DNA of 64,000 bases from Parascedosporium putredinis. Lineage: Eukaryota; Ascomycota; Sordariomycetes; Microascales; Microascaceae. Location: contig CASHTG010000008.1 of the NCBI GenBank assembly GCA_949357655.1, positions 620,001 to 684,000 on the forward strand, read 5' to 3'. The notes beneath the pieces are model-generated. The model had not been told where the DNA came from. It saw only the letters and a list, made by a program, of their open reading frames with translations, and did no database searches. Below, one piece after another: positions 46,185-56,904 of the stretch; within the stretch, counting starts at the first letter, position 1; every line of letters begins with the position of its first letter. The position numbers and the translations under genes were made by a program.

Positions 46185-46956
46185 AAGCGTCCAAGGTTTC
46201 AGGTTGAAGCTCATAAGGCGTATTTCCTGTTGTTTGATTTAACGAATGTTAGAAAAAAAAGTAAACGATGTAATGTGCAAGGGCATTTTATTTGCATGGA
46301 TTTGGAAGGGATGGAATCGAGATTATGAAATGAGGAAGGGCTTCTTTGCAGGAGAGAGGCAGATTCGAGGGTGGGTGGTGTGGGGGCATTAGTCTTGAGG
46401 CATCTATGGATGTCGGTACGTTAGTCCTATTGGTGCGCTTCGCATATTAGTTTTGTATCCTCTTCGCCCACTCTAGGCGCAATATATGCATACGCTGGAG
46501 ATTTTGGAACGTGAAGTTCGCATCTCCTCATTATAATTGTACATGTAGGCATGACAAGGGCTGTTGATCGAGGTTGCTTGGCGATATGGCTTGCCATGCC
46601 TCTCGCATTCTCTCTGAGTCTGGTTGATCCATGTCGAGTTCTGAGGATAGTGGATATCGAAGTTTACATGTAGTCATGATATTGATTTAGTTTGAGGCAC
46701 TTGCTGTTCGCAGGTAGGCAAATAACTACCTAGCTCGAGAACTATCTCCAGTTGAACTCACGACGGCGATATCACGAGGGAGGAACTTGACAGTGTACAA
46801 TGATTGCAATTTTATAAATACTGGAGCTCTGCTAAAAGGCAGAAGACATCCCGAAATATATACGTCCGAAGGTAACACCTACTGCCTGGTCTGTGAAGAA
46901 ATGAAGCTGTGTCGCCTGTCCTGCGGCACGACGATGGTAAAAGAATCTAACCTTGC
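46185..46956. other. Convergent intergenic spacer
   Basis: 3' flanks of two convergent genes, AT-richer. No gene supported. Confidence 0.5.
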
Positions 46957-48078
46957 TTAGACTGAAGGCCAGCCACCTGACCAGCTCAGGACGTTCCAGC
47001 CAAACTGATATTGGGAATCAGCCAGACCGATGTTGGTGTTGGCTACGACAAATGGGGCAATTGTGTTAGTTCTGCGTTTCCATACAGCAAGCATACGAGT
47101 TGGGGAGGGAGATGGGGTGAGAGGCATACCGTAGTGGTAGTACAAGATGGTACCGCGTTTCGGGTCAGCAAAGACGCCTTGGCCTCCCGGTCCATAAACG
47201 TGATCGTGGCTCTCGAGGACAACGGTTCCACCACCGTTGCGGCAACTCCTGCCCTGCCTATCGACAAAGGGCCCGGTGGCGCTGGCGCTCGCGCAGACGA
47301 GGATGCGGTACTCGGCGCCGGGGGCGGGCTTGTTGTCGTTGTAGCCGCAGCAGGTGCCAGCGCTGAAGAAGAGGTAGTACATGCCGGCGCGGTAGTGCAT
47401 GAAGGCGCCCTCGACGGCGTGGGCGCCGGCGGGGTCGTAGGCGATCTGGTAGGGGGTGCCGGCGATAGCGGTGGCGGCGGCGTTCATGGGCACCTGGTAG
47501 ATGTCGCCCCAGAAGGAGCCAAAGTTCATGAGGTAGGAGGAGCCGACCTGGACGAGGGCGGCGTCGATGGCGTTGTAGGCCATGCCCGTGCTGGACTCGA
47601 CGCCCGTGGTGCCGCCGTCGGCCCAGGAGCCGGCTTCCATGGTGGCGGAGGTGGCGTAGCCGATGGCGGAGTTTTGGGAGCCGAAGGTGGAGACGGTGTA
47701 GTAGAGGACGTAGCGGCCGTTGATTTCGCGTACGTCGGGAGCCTACGGAGATTATGTTAGTTTTTCTTTTGAGGTGGTTTTTCCCTTCTGTCTGCTTGCT
47801 TACCCAAAGATCATCGCGGCCGGGCTTGTTGATCCTGCTCCCGTTGGGGAGGACGGCGCCCTGGTACACCCAGGGGCCGGTCAGGTCCGGGGCCTTCCAA
47901 ATGCCGATGCGGCTGCCGGTCTCGAAGCGGAAATAGGTGCCGTCGGAGGTGCGCCTGATGACGGAGGGTCGTGGGACCAGCACTGGCCGCTGCAGGCGCC
48001 GGGGTTGGCGTAGCCCAGGACGCTGGACGCGGCGACGAGGACCGTGGCCACGGCCGAGAAGAAGCCTTTGAGCTGCAT
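46957..48078 (-). CDS. Arabinan endo-1,5-alpha-L-arabinanase-like, GH43, secreted
   Basis: Secreted enzyme expected to cut alpha-1,5-arabinan side chains of pectin. Three exons: 48078-47804, 47742-47130, 47042-46957. Signal peptide MQLKGFFSAVATVLVAASSV. Five-bladed propeller marks: CWSHDPSVIRRTSDGTYFRF (catalytic base Asp in HDPS), GRDDLW joined to APDV across intron 1 (second Asp), HAVEGAFMHYRAGMYYLFFS (catalytic acid Glu), SHDHVYGPGGQGVF. It ends FGWNVLSWSGGWPSV. One C is missing near 47968 within the HDPS region. Restored total is 975 nt, 324 residues, typical length. The first-intron join is exact: TGG, then GTAAGC donor, then GCTCCCGAC. Confidence 0.92.
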
Positions 48079-50240
48079 CGCGTCGAGGATTCGGAAGGGG
48101 GAATGGAGGAAAACGAAACCAAAAAGAGGAAAGGGGAGGTCTTGGGTGGGTTTTTTCTTCTTCTTCTGGGCTGATTTCAATTTGGGGATCGGGTGTCTTC
48201 ATATAAATCCCAGTTCAACGCATTCAGCCACGGGGGTTGATTTCCCCTCGTCGCGCCCCACGCTGGTCATCGTCGACTCGGGCTATCCCGCCCATAATTC
48301 AATTGCAGGAAGCCGTCGACCCCACCACTTCGAGGCAACAAAAAATAAAAAGAATCCATTCCGACTCGGCGACTCTTGGGGCTAGGTTCCCAAGGCGAAA
48401 GGAGTGCGACGCTGCGAAAAGGCGCGCGCTGTGGCAGGTGTGATTGGGGGAAACTGGCGGGCCCGCTGGTTTCAAGTCCGGAGACATTCCCCAAATCGAG
48501 ATCCTGCCAAATCTCGGCGGGTGGAGAAGGAAGCAAATGTAGCGATTGGGCTGAAAACCGGGTCAGCTGGGGGAAATAACATGCTGGGCGACGAGACTTG
48601 CCTGTTGTCGTTCCCTAATATGACAGTCTATGCGACCCAATGAAGAGTGGGCTGTGCCGAGGACACGGGGGTTTTGCTTCCTTGTCTGTTTTGCTGCTGC
48701 TAGATCCCGGCTTCGGGGTTGCTAGCATCGGCGCCGGCCTGGATTAGGAAACGATTTTGGTGATGCGCGTGCTCCGTGCAGCTGAATGCCGATGCTAGCG
48801 GAGGGGAGTGGCGGCCCACAACAGCACGACAGCGCCCAGGGTTACATTTATGGAAGTTTTGTTCAGTTTGAAGAGGTAGAGGACTACATGCCGATTTGTA
48901 CTTCGTATATGGCGCTTGGTAAATCTTCTTGGTCATCAGCATCTAGTTTGCCACGATTGTGAATGCCTGCCGAGAGAGATTCGTACATGTATGAACGGGG
49001 CTTGTTACACGACGTCCTCCACCCGAGCCCCTGTTATACTCTTCTATTAATCGCATTTGCCCGTGTCGTAGAGCGAAAAGCCTGTTCTCCCAACGTCGCT
49101 CGCAATGCGATATGTTGAGCTTCTTTGTCGATGTTCTCACCTCGGCTCGGCTAACATTCCCCGCACTCAACTAGCCGCGATGACACCCAACACGTTCACT
49201 GCAACACTTTTGTCCTGCTCGCCAATTCCAAGAGTGCTTGAATGATAGGACGGGATAATCGAGCTTCTCCTCCTAGACACTTCTCCCCCTGCGTGAGGTG
49301 AAGTCTGCTTCCCGTTCATGGTCTTTTGCCATTGGCTCTCGCTCTTTACATGTCCGCTGCGAGGGGCGTGACCCAACAGGGAGCAATGTTGCGAGGGCGT
49401 ATAAAGAAGGAGTTGCACCGGTTATGACGATATTATTTGCTCAGTCGTTCTTCTACGAACAACCAACGTGCGGGGGCCATCCTAAATGCGCCAAGGAGGG
49501 CTTCGTGGTCTTGTATTAGAACCTTTAAACCATGTGGACTTTTGTCGCTTGAGAAGAGGAGCTGTAATAATTTGGCCTGGACTACGCAAGAGTGTTGCTG
49601 TGTAGGGGTTGGCCCTCGAATCTGCTTCATAAGGATTTCTGTGCGACCAAGATTTCACGTAGCTGGAGTTGAGCCTCGATGTGCTTCAAGGGGTCGAATA
49701 TATATGGATACATATATACTCGATTTTCTGCAAGTCTTCTTCGGTAAATAAAGAGTGTACTGAGATGGAGGAAGGTGAGGTAGCCATCTCGCGAGATTGG
49801 CATTTGGCGGGCAATAAATTATCTCCACTTATAGGTCAATCGCCCACGTACAATACATAAATCTTGGTGTTGGCTGTCGCGAGTGAGGCTTTGGCTTTCA
49901 GGGAGCTATGAATCCTGGTCATCTTTTTCGATCAATCGATGCGTGTGCGCCAAGATTAAATTCCCCAAATCCCGTGACTCGCATTTCGTCGTGTTGGGTT
50001 CAATTTCACAAGCCCCTTGAATCAAGACAGTATTCTCTTCTGAAGACGGTCACCTCGGTCGAGCGTCAAGTCGAATATCGAACCAAAGGCGCTGGTGAAA
50101 TTACCCTCTTTGATGTGGTTGAAGCACTCTTCTCGCGTCCTGACAGCGACGCGTCTCGTCCACCCATCACGATGCCGGCCAAGAGACGCTAACGTCCCAA
50201 CCGTGGGTTGCCGAGCTTGGGAGGCCAAGTTCTCCACACA
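48079..50240. other. Intergenic region, about 2.2 kb
   Basis: No recognisable gene. Short open frames on both strands lack motifs. The end of this stretch may contain the unlocated first exon of the DUF4246 gene. Confidence 0.5.
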
Positions 50241-52402
50241 ACAGAGCAAAGCCCGCGCCCATGATTCCAGTACTCCGACCTCTTCGTCGGACGGACCTGG
50301 CGACAGCCCCCACCAATATCCCGGTCTGGGGATGCATCTGCATTTCGCCCGACGCCGGGACGGCACGGACCCCGTGTGCGAGTATCCTCGAGGCATGGGG
50401 TGGCGCGCCAATATTCCCTCCCGCTACTCTACGTGCGGGAGGTTGCCATGATGGTTGTCATGGACCGGCTAACGGATAAGCCGGACTGGCAACGCAAGAT
50501 ATTTGATGACTCCATTGTGGAAAAATGGAAACGGGAAGCCATCAACTTGCCATTGCAGCCATTCTGGGAGGAGCTTGCGGAACAAGCACCCGATAATTGG
50601 CGCGCCGATTTTGCAGCCCCTAGGCCTGAGCGGATGTTTACAGAGGAGATGTTTGACTACGTGAGTATCCGGAGAGCCAGGGATGCCGCCTCTACCTTGG
50701 CCCCCTTTTCCATTTTTCCCTTTTTTTCTTTGGGAGAGAGAGAGAGAGAGATAACTTGCAGCTGACGGCATGACTTATGGTTTAGTGTGTAATGGAGCTT
50801 CGCGACAAGGCTCGATATGCCGAGAGCTCAGGCGTGGGCGTCGTTCGGACACTCGAGGGTTACGCGAGAGCGGCTAAATCGGACACCGTAGTCGGCGCGG
50901 AGCTCCGAAAGGACTTGATCGACGCCTTCGATACGCTGACAGAGCACCAGGCCGACACGCCAGATTGGCATCCCGGAAGCGACGAGATGGTGCGAAATCT
51001 GGTCCACCCTTCCATGTACCCCCTCGTTTGGGGACGTAGCCACATCATCCGGGAGCCGGTGGTGGGCGTGGAAGATGCCGTCGACCCTAAGTGGTTGGGC
51101 AAGGGGCAGCCCTACGAAGCTGACATGACGAGACGAAAGGGTAATGGGCTGTATGAGTACAAGGGCCATGACGGTTGCTGGAGCAAAACGTATCAATGGC
51201 TCCCCTCAAACGTCGCGTTTAGGGATGACGGCGGTGTCCGGTTCACAAGTTACATCAACAACCTCCACCCCACGAGGTACCCCGAGATATACCGCACACT
51301 CGAGAAGCTTGTCGAGTGCGCTCTCCCCATATGGGATCAGTGCCTGTTCAGGTACTGGACGCATGGCGTATGCCGGACCGCAGTAACCCTCGGTTTGCCC
51401 CGCCGGTTAATCCAGAGTGAGCCTAGTCACATATCTCCTTTTCAAGCGCGCGACACGGTTTGCTGGTCATGTACTAGAATTCTTTGTGCTAATTTGCGGG
51501 CGATGCTTGATTTTCTCTTGCATTTGAAAAGTGACGAATATAGACATAACTGGTTTGACACGCGACCCGACGGAATAGTCTACGATCCTAAAAGGACCCC
51601 GAATTTAACCAGTTCGACGACTATGACAAAGAGAGCGAGAATTTTGCCGACGACCGATTGTTCCAGCTCTTTCGAAAAGCAAAGCACCCGCAGCCTCTCC
51701 CCTACAAGCCCCGAGACTACAACATCGAAGAAAAGGACACCCTGCGCGGACAGTTCAGGGACTCGGGCCTCCAAATCATCGTCAAGATGGCCAGCATCGA
51801 GCTCACGCCGGAGAAGCCTACGTACCCGGGCGGCAACTGGCACCTCGAAGGCCAGCTCAACGAACACATTGTCGGCACGGCGCTGTACTACCTCGACGCC
51901 GACAACGTGACGCCCAGCCGCCTCAGCTTCCGCAAGGCGACGGACGGCGACTCCCCGGACCTCCGGGATGCCGTCGGGCAGGACTCGTTCAGCTGGGCGG
52001 AGGAGGTGTACGCCATGTTCCTGCGCGACGGGTTCCCCGTGCAGAGCCACGGCAGCGTCGTGACGGCGCCCGGGCGGCTGCTGGCGTTTCCCAACGTGCT
52101 GCAGCACCGTGTGGAGCCGTTTGGGCTTGAGGATGAGACGAGGCCGGGGCGGCGCCGGTTCGTGGCGCTGTGGCTCGTTGATCCGCATTTTGAGATTGTG
52201 AGCACGGCCAACGTTGCGCCGCAGCAGGGGGTTGGGTGGAGGGGGCTGCGGCGTTGTCGGCTGGTGGCGAGGTGGTGGGGGTTTGATGGGGGAGGAGGAG
52301 GCGTTGAGGCATCGGGAGGCGATCATGGCTGAGAGGTCGATCTCGCACGAGAAGATGGAGCGGGAGCTGATGCAGCAGGGTTATTGCTTTTGCGAGCACT
52401 AA
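50240..52402 (+). CDS. DUF4246 family protein (start uncertain, frame-broken)
   Basis: Large cytosolic-type fungal protein family of unknown activity. The likely N-terminal motif YPGLGMHLHF lies at 50317-50346, then after a frame break (about 50420) SLPLLYVREVAMM and LTDKPDWQRKIFDDSIVEKW. An intron at 50661-50785 (GTGAGT, TTTAG) joins to CVMELRDKARYAESSGVG. Further family text is DWHPGSDEMVRNLVHPSMYP, FADDRLFQLFRKAKHPQP, ASIELTPEKPTYPGGNWHLE and HGSVVTAPGRLLAFPNVLQH; it ends QQGYCFCEH. The His-Asp-rich late part could form an iron/2-oxoglutarate-type fold, which is my inference. A second intron is likely at about 51352-51531; it is 180 nt, a multiple of three, and has no in-frame stop. Further frame changes occur near 51595 and 52270. 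The start codon is not resolved. Confidence 0.75.
50733..50751 (+). repeat. GA microsatellite inside intron
   Basis: (GA)9 run within the first mapped intron of the DUF4246 gene. Confidence 0.85.
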
Positions 52403-53055
52403 ACGCTGGGAAGAGAGGGTATGCTGAAGTACTTCGGTGTAAGTTAGCATCAGGTGTGCAGGGGTCTGTGTAAATTTCAATGTTGTACATGTAAGTTCGG
52501 CAAAGCGAACCCCTTGTGTATTTTCAGTTGGATTTAATGTCGCGGGTATCAACTTACCTTCTGTGTCGACATTCTGTGTGCTCATAAAGGGACCTTTTCA
52601 TGCCTTTACCCCATCCTCGAGGCATAATTCTATTGTATGGATGGCTTGACGGGTAAGCTATTACGGGTGACCAAACTCTAAGGAGAAAACTCCAGATTCG
52701 AAGATTCAAAACCCCGCAGCTGCAGTAATATCTTGATTAAGGTCTTAAGGAGCCTGGATTGAAGTTCCTGATCGTTGCTGTATCCCAACTTGGCCACGTA
52801 GATCCTACATAACTTTTAGGGCGGGAGAAAATTCAGTACATCAATGGTGGTCTTCTTCCTAAAAGATGACCACTACGTCGTCCTCGGCGGGCGTAAATAA
52901 AAGCCTCGCCTAGTCCTAAAGAAAACTGATACATTGGTCGTTCAAGCCTATAGCCTCATCTTCCGAGTATCGAAAGGCCCCCTCCGTGTTGATATGCACT
53001 GCAAGAACATCAAGGCCGCGTCTTCTATGCGTCTTATGAACGAATATGAAGGGGC
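52403..53055. other. Convergent intergenic spacer before the NLR gene
   Basis: No gene supported. The reading of the last NLR repeat stops at 53056. Confidence 0.5.
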
Positions 53056-56000
53056 TCATAAAGCGTATAAAAGCCGCTGCCTCCATGTCCTTTTCAATAA
53101 CCGGCCACCCTGAGCATGGATGTCAGTGCCCTTCTCAAGTAATAGTTGAACGATATCGTTATGACCACCAGCTGAAGCTGCCTGAAGAGCATTGCCAAAC
53201 TCGCCGCCCTGAGTATGGATATCAGCACCTTTCTCAAGTAATAGTTTGACGATATCGCCGTGGCCACGAGCTGAAGCTGCCTGAAGAGGATTGCCAAACT
53301 GGCCACCCTGAGCATGGATATCAGCGCCTTCCTGAAGTAATAGTTTGACGATATTGAAATGGCCACGATATGAAGCTGCCTGAAGAGCGTTGCCAAACTG
53401 GCCACCCTGAGCATGGATATCGGCGCCTTTCTCAAGTAATAGTTTGACGATATCGTTATGACCACCAGCTGAAGCTGCCTGAAGAGCATTGCCAAACTCG
53501 CCGCCCTGAGTATGGATATCAGCACCTTTCTCAAGTAATAGTTTGACGATATCGCCATGGCCGCGATATGCAGCGGCCTGAAGAGCGTTGCCAAAGACGC
53601 CACCCTGAGCATAGATATCGGCGCCTTTCTTAAGCAATAGTTTGACGATATCGTTATGACCGCCAGTTGAAGCTGCTTGGAGAGCGTTGCCAAACTCGCC
53701 ACCCTGAGCATGGATATCAACGCCATTCCCAAGTAATAGGTTGACGATATCGCCGTGGCCACGATATGAAGCTGCCTGAAGAGCATTGCCAAACTCGCCA
53801 CCCTGAGCATGGGTATCAGCGCCTTTCTCAAGTAATAGTTTGACGATATCGCCGAGGCCGCGATATGAAGCTGCCTGAAGAGCGTTGCCAAACTCGCCAC
53901 CCTGAGCATGAGGATCAGCGCCTTTCTCAAGTAATAATCTGACGATATCACCATGGCCGCGATATGCAGCGGCCTGAAGGGCGTTGCCAAACTCGCCACC
54001 CTGACGATTGATATCAGCGCCTTTCTCAATCAAGGCATCGGCGACCGCGCTCAAGCCCGCATATGACGCCTCATAGAGCCAGTCCATAGTTTTACAACTA
54101 TAGAAGTAACCTATAGCGTTACGATATAACCTGAACCAGGGTAAACCGGCCTCTTCCTTTTGTACGAAGAACAATATGGCAGCCTTAGCTTCTTCGTCCT
54201 TATCAGCATCTCTGCCATACGTCATCCAATATTTGACTGCGTGGTTGGTGAACGCAAAGCTCTTCTCGATGGTCTTGCTGTCAATATCAGAAGGCACTGA
54301 TAGAAGATAGCCTATACATATTCGTGTCAAGCAGCTCGCTGCTTTTTCTTTCATGCATAAGCCATGAGTTGGGCCTGGGACTTTCCAGTTTGTCAAGTAT
54401 TCCTTGACAGAGAAGTGAGCAAGTTGAAGAATATCATTCTGCCCTTCGCTGATAGACACCAAACTTGAGCATGAGAGTAGAATCTCCTTTGGCTTCCGTA
54501 ACCGATCTTTCGGATCAAAATGGAGTTTCTCTTGGTCTGTTGCTAGAGCGTCGACAGCCTCATCAATCGTCAAGGGTCGCGGCGAGAAACATAGAAACTG
54601 TAAAAGTAGTATTGTCGTCTTCCAGCGGCGCCCTCCTTTTCGAATGGCTCTTAAAACTCTCGAATAAACTTCTCCAAGAGTTTCAGGTAACTGCTCCAGG
54701 GCCTCATCCACTTCGCCGAGATCACGGCAGTCCCTAAGCGATTCGAGTTGGCATGCTGCGAGTCGGAACCTAGATGACATACATAATGGTCAGCTCCGAG
54801 CCATACAGCCCCTATTTTTCAATATCATTCTTCAGGTAAAACTCACATTCCATCAGCTTTTTCCGTGATGCAAGACTCGATCCTGTCTAGGACCTCCTCG
54901 TCACCGAACCACCTCTCATAGAAATCACCTTCTTTGGCTCGGAGAGTATCTCGGACATATAATTGGATGTCTTTAGCTACGCAACTCTTTGAGTTGGCGG
55001 CAATCAGATCCATCTGTGGCCAGGCTTTGAGATTTGACGCTATGTCTACCTCCTTCCGACTTGTAGTAAGAAACTGAATACTTGGCTGCGATTTCGAAAA
55101 CCACTCTAACCAGCGAAATAGCGTCGGTCGGTTGCTACACTCGTCTAGGGCATCTATGATGATAGTGCATCTTTTCCACGTCACCAACATCTTTGAGAAT
55201 ATACACGACAGGATGTCAGAGGAAGGCTGGGACGTTCCGTTGTCATGCGCTTCAAAGGCGCGGTCACAAGTGGTCTGAGCCGCTGGTATTGAAGTCGAGT
55301 ATAATTGATATACGAAGGACCGGAGTAAATCATTCAGCTCTTGCTTCTTCTCGTCGGTAAAACTGAAGAAGAAGATGAGAACGACCTCATCATGATGTTT
55401 ATGCGATAACAAGTGTTCCGTGACTGTAGATATGAGAACGGACTTTCCACAGCCAGCCAGTCCATAAAGCCAGAGATGGCGATCCGCACCTGAGGACCAT
55501 CTTTGGAAGAAGTCCGCCTCAAGAATCCAGGTGTTAGTATTAGTATGCCGGAGCTCTTTCGCCTTCTCGTAATCGATCGAGTAATCAGGTGGGTTCAGCC
55601 ACTCTTTAACTTTTTCATTGTGTTTAGTAGACGCTAAGTGACGCGCCATGTCCTGGGTCTTTTCCATTTTCTCGTCCACTTATCGATGCAAGAGTTAATA
55701 CAAGGTTAATAATCAGATATATAGAAACCATGATAACTAGATAGGGAGATTTAAAACTCACGTTTAAGTATCATGTCCGAGATCCTCCCCTCTGCCCTAA
55801 CCTTCGCTGGTGGTATTTCATAAAGTAGTTGCTGAGCATATATAGCAGCCGCCAACGCTGCATATCCCTGCCAGTCCTTATTTTTATGTGTATCTGAATA
55901 GTCGCAGATACCGCGGATCACGAGGCAGGGAAAGTGGTTCATAAGTCCCGCAGCTTCCATCTCAAAGCATAAAACGCCCTTTTCGGTGGCAAGCTTATCT

Positions 56001-56904
56001 CGGGTGATAGCATCTTTCATCAACTGATTAGCTGACGCTATTAAGCCGTAGTGGATAGCAGGGTTATCATCATCTTCTGTGCGTTGAGGTCGAGATATGG
56101 GATCGCCACATTCTTCTGTGCAGGAGGTGATATCATTATGCGCATGGGTATCGGAGGTGTTGTAGAGTTGGTCAGTACTTTGAGCGGGCCGGCTATATAA
56201 TTTCCGCAGCCGACGAGCCTTTTGAAGTAGATCGTTTATCATTTCGTCAATTGCGTTTCCCTATGCTCATGTTTAGCTCTCAGCCCGCTTATCGCTGCGC
56301 GTACAAAGGCAGGAGGCTTGTTAAGATGTGAGATCTGTTGAAAGGCTTGGTGTTGAATGGTCCTCCCATAATCATACTGCATCACACCACCTTCACCTTC
56401 ACCTGGTACACTAACCACGACATCTCCTAAGCGGATATCATGGCGATCGCTTGGAGCCCCACCACCAAGACCAACCATTAATCCTATCTTGACATTCGGG
56501 AAGCTTCGTAGCATATCCCTTGCTACTGATGCTGCTGAAACGAGCCCGTACTCGCCTGAGGGGAGGGTGGCTATTACCACATGATGCTTTCCAATACTCC
56601 CAAGGGTATAGTTGTTGTTATCTTGATCATGGCGGAATTCAGGAGCTTCGTGTGTATTGTCAAGAACAGCCTGCGCGGAAACATACTCGGGATGAATAGC
56701 GCATATCCAACCTACAGTATACTGCTCTGCGCCAAGTGCAATCTGTTGGGGTTTATCGACACCGCCATTTATAGGCAAGCCTGAGTTATCTGTGACACCT
56801 TGAGCTCGTTTAGGTTCGTGAAGAGTATTGTGGCTCAAGTCAGCATCCTTCCATTTTCTCTCCGATGTGTTCGATTCTTCTTGGGAGGATCCTCGAGACG
56901 CCAT
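53056..56904 (-). CDS. NLR-type receptor: nucleoside phosphorylase-like, NACHT and ankyrin repeats
   Basis: Fungal NOD-like receptor of STAND architecture. Exons 56904-55762, 55678-54847, 54769-53056; introns of 83 and 77 nt with GTGAGT donors. The N-terminal PNP_UDP-like domain has EYTVGWICAIHPEYVSAQAV, IGLMVGLGGGAPSDRHDIRL, GDVVVSVPGEGEGGVMQYDY and CFEMEAAGLMNHFPCLVIRG (nucleoside phosphorylase motif). NACHT has Walker A WLYGLAGCGKSVLISTVTEH and Walker B CTIIIDALDECSN, followed by LTTSRKEVDI. The C-terminus has nine 33-residue ankyrin repeats plus one degenerate. One G missing near 56257 breaks the PNP domain; restored total is 3690 nt, 1229 residues, with all splice phases consistent. Proteins of this plan act in non-self recognition and heterokaryon incompatibility in related fungi; its own role here is inferred. 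The protein ends soon after repeat 9 with RLLKRTWRQRLLYAL. Confidence 0.93.
53104..53994 (-). repeat. Nine-unit 99-bp ankyrin repeat array
   Basis: Nine consecutive 33-residue units of pattern (E/Q/V)FGN(A/P)LQAA(S/A), two variable residues, G, two more variable residues, (D/N)IV, then LLL-x-x-G-x-D and usually a closing HAQGG or HTQGG. Most of the unit is near identical. Differences concentrate at unit positions 1, 10-12, 14-15, 19 and 28-30. Such internal homogeneity implies repeat exchange (concerted evolution). Assembly of near-identical repeats may also have misjudged their number. Confidence 0.9.
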
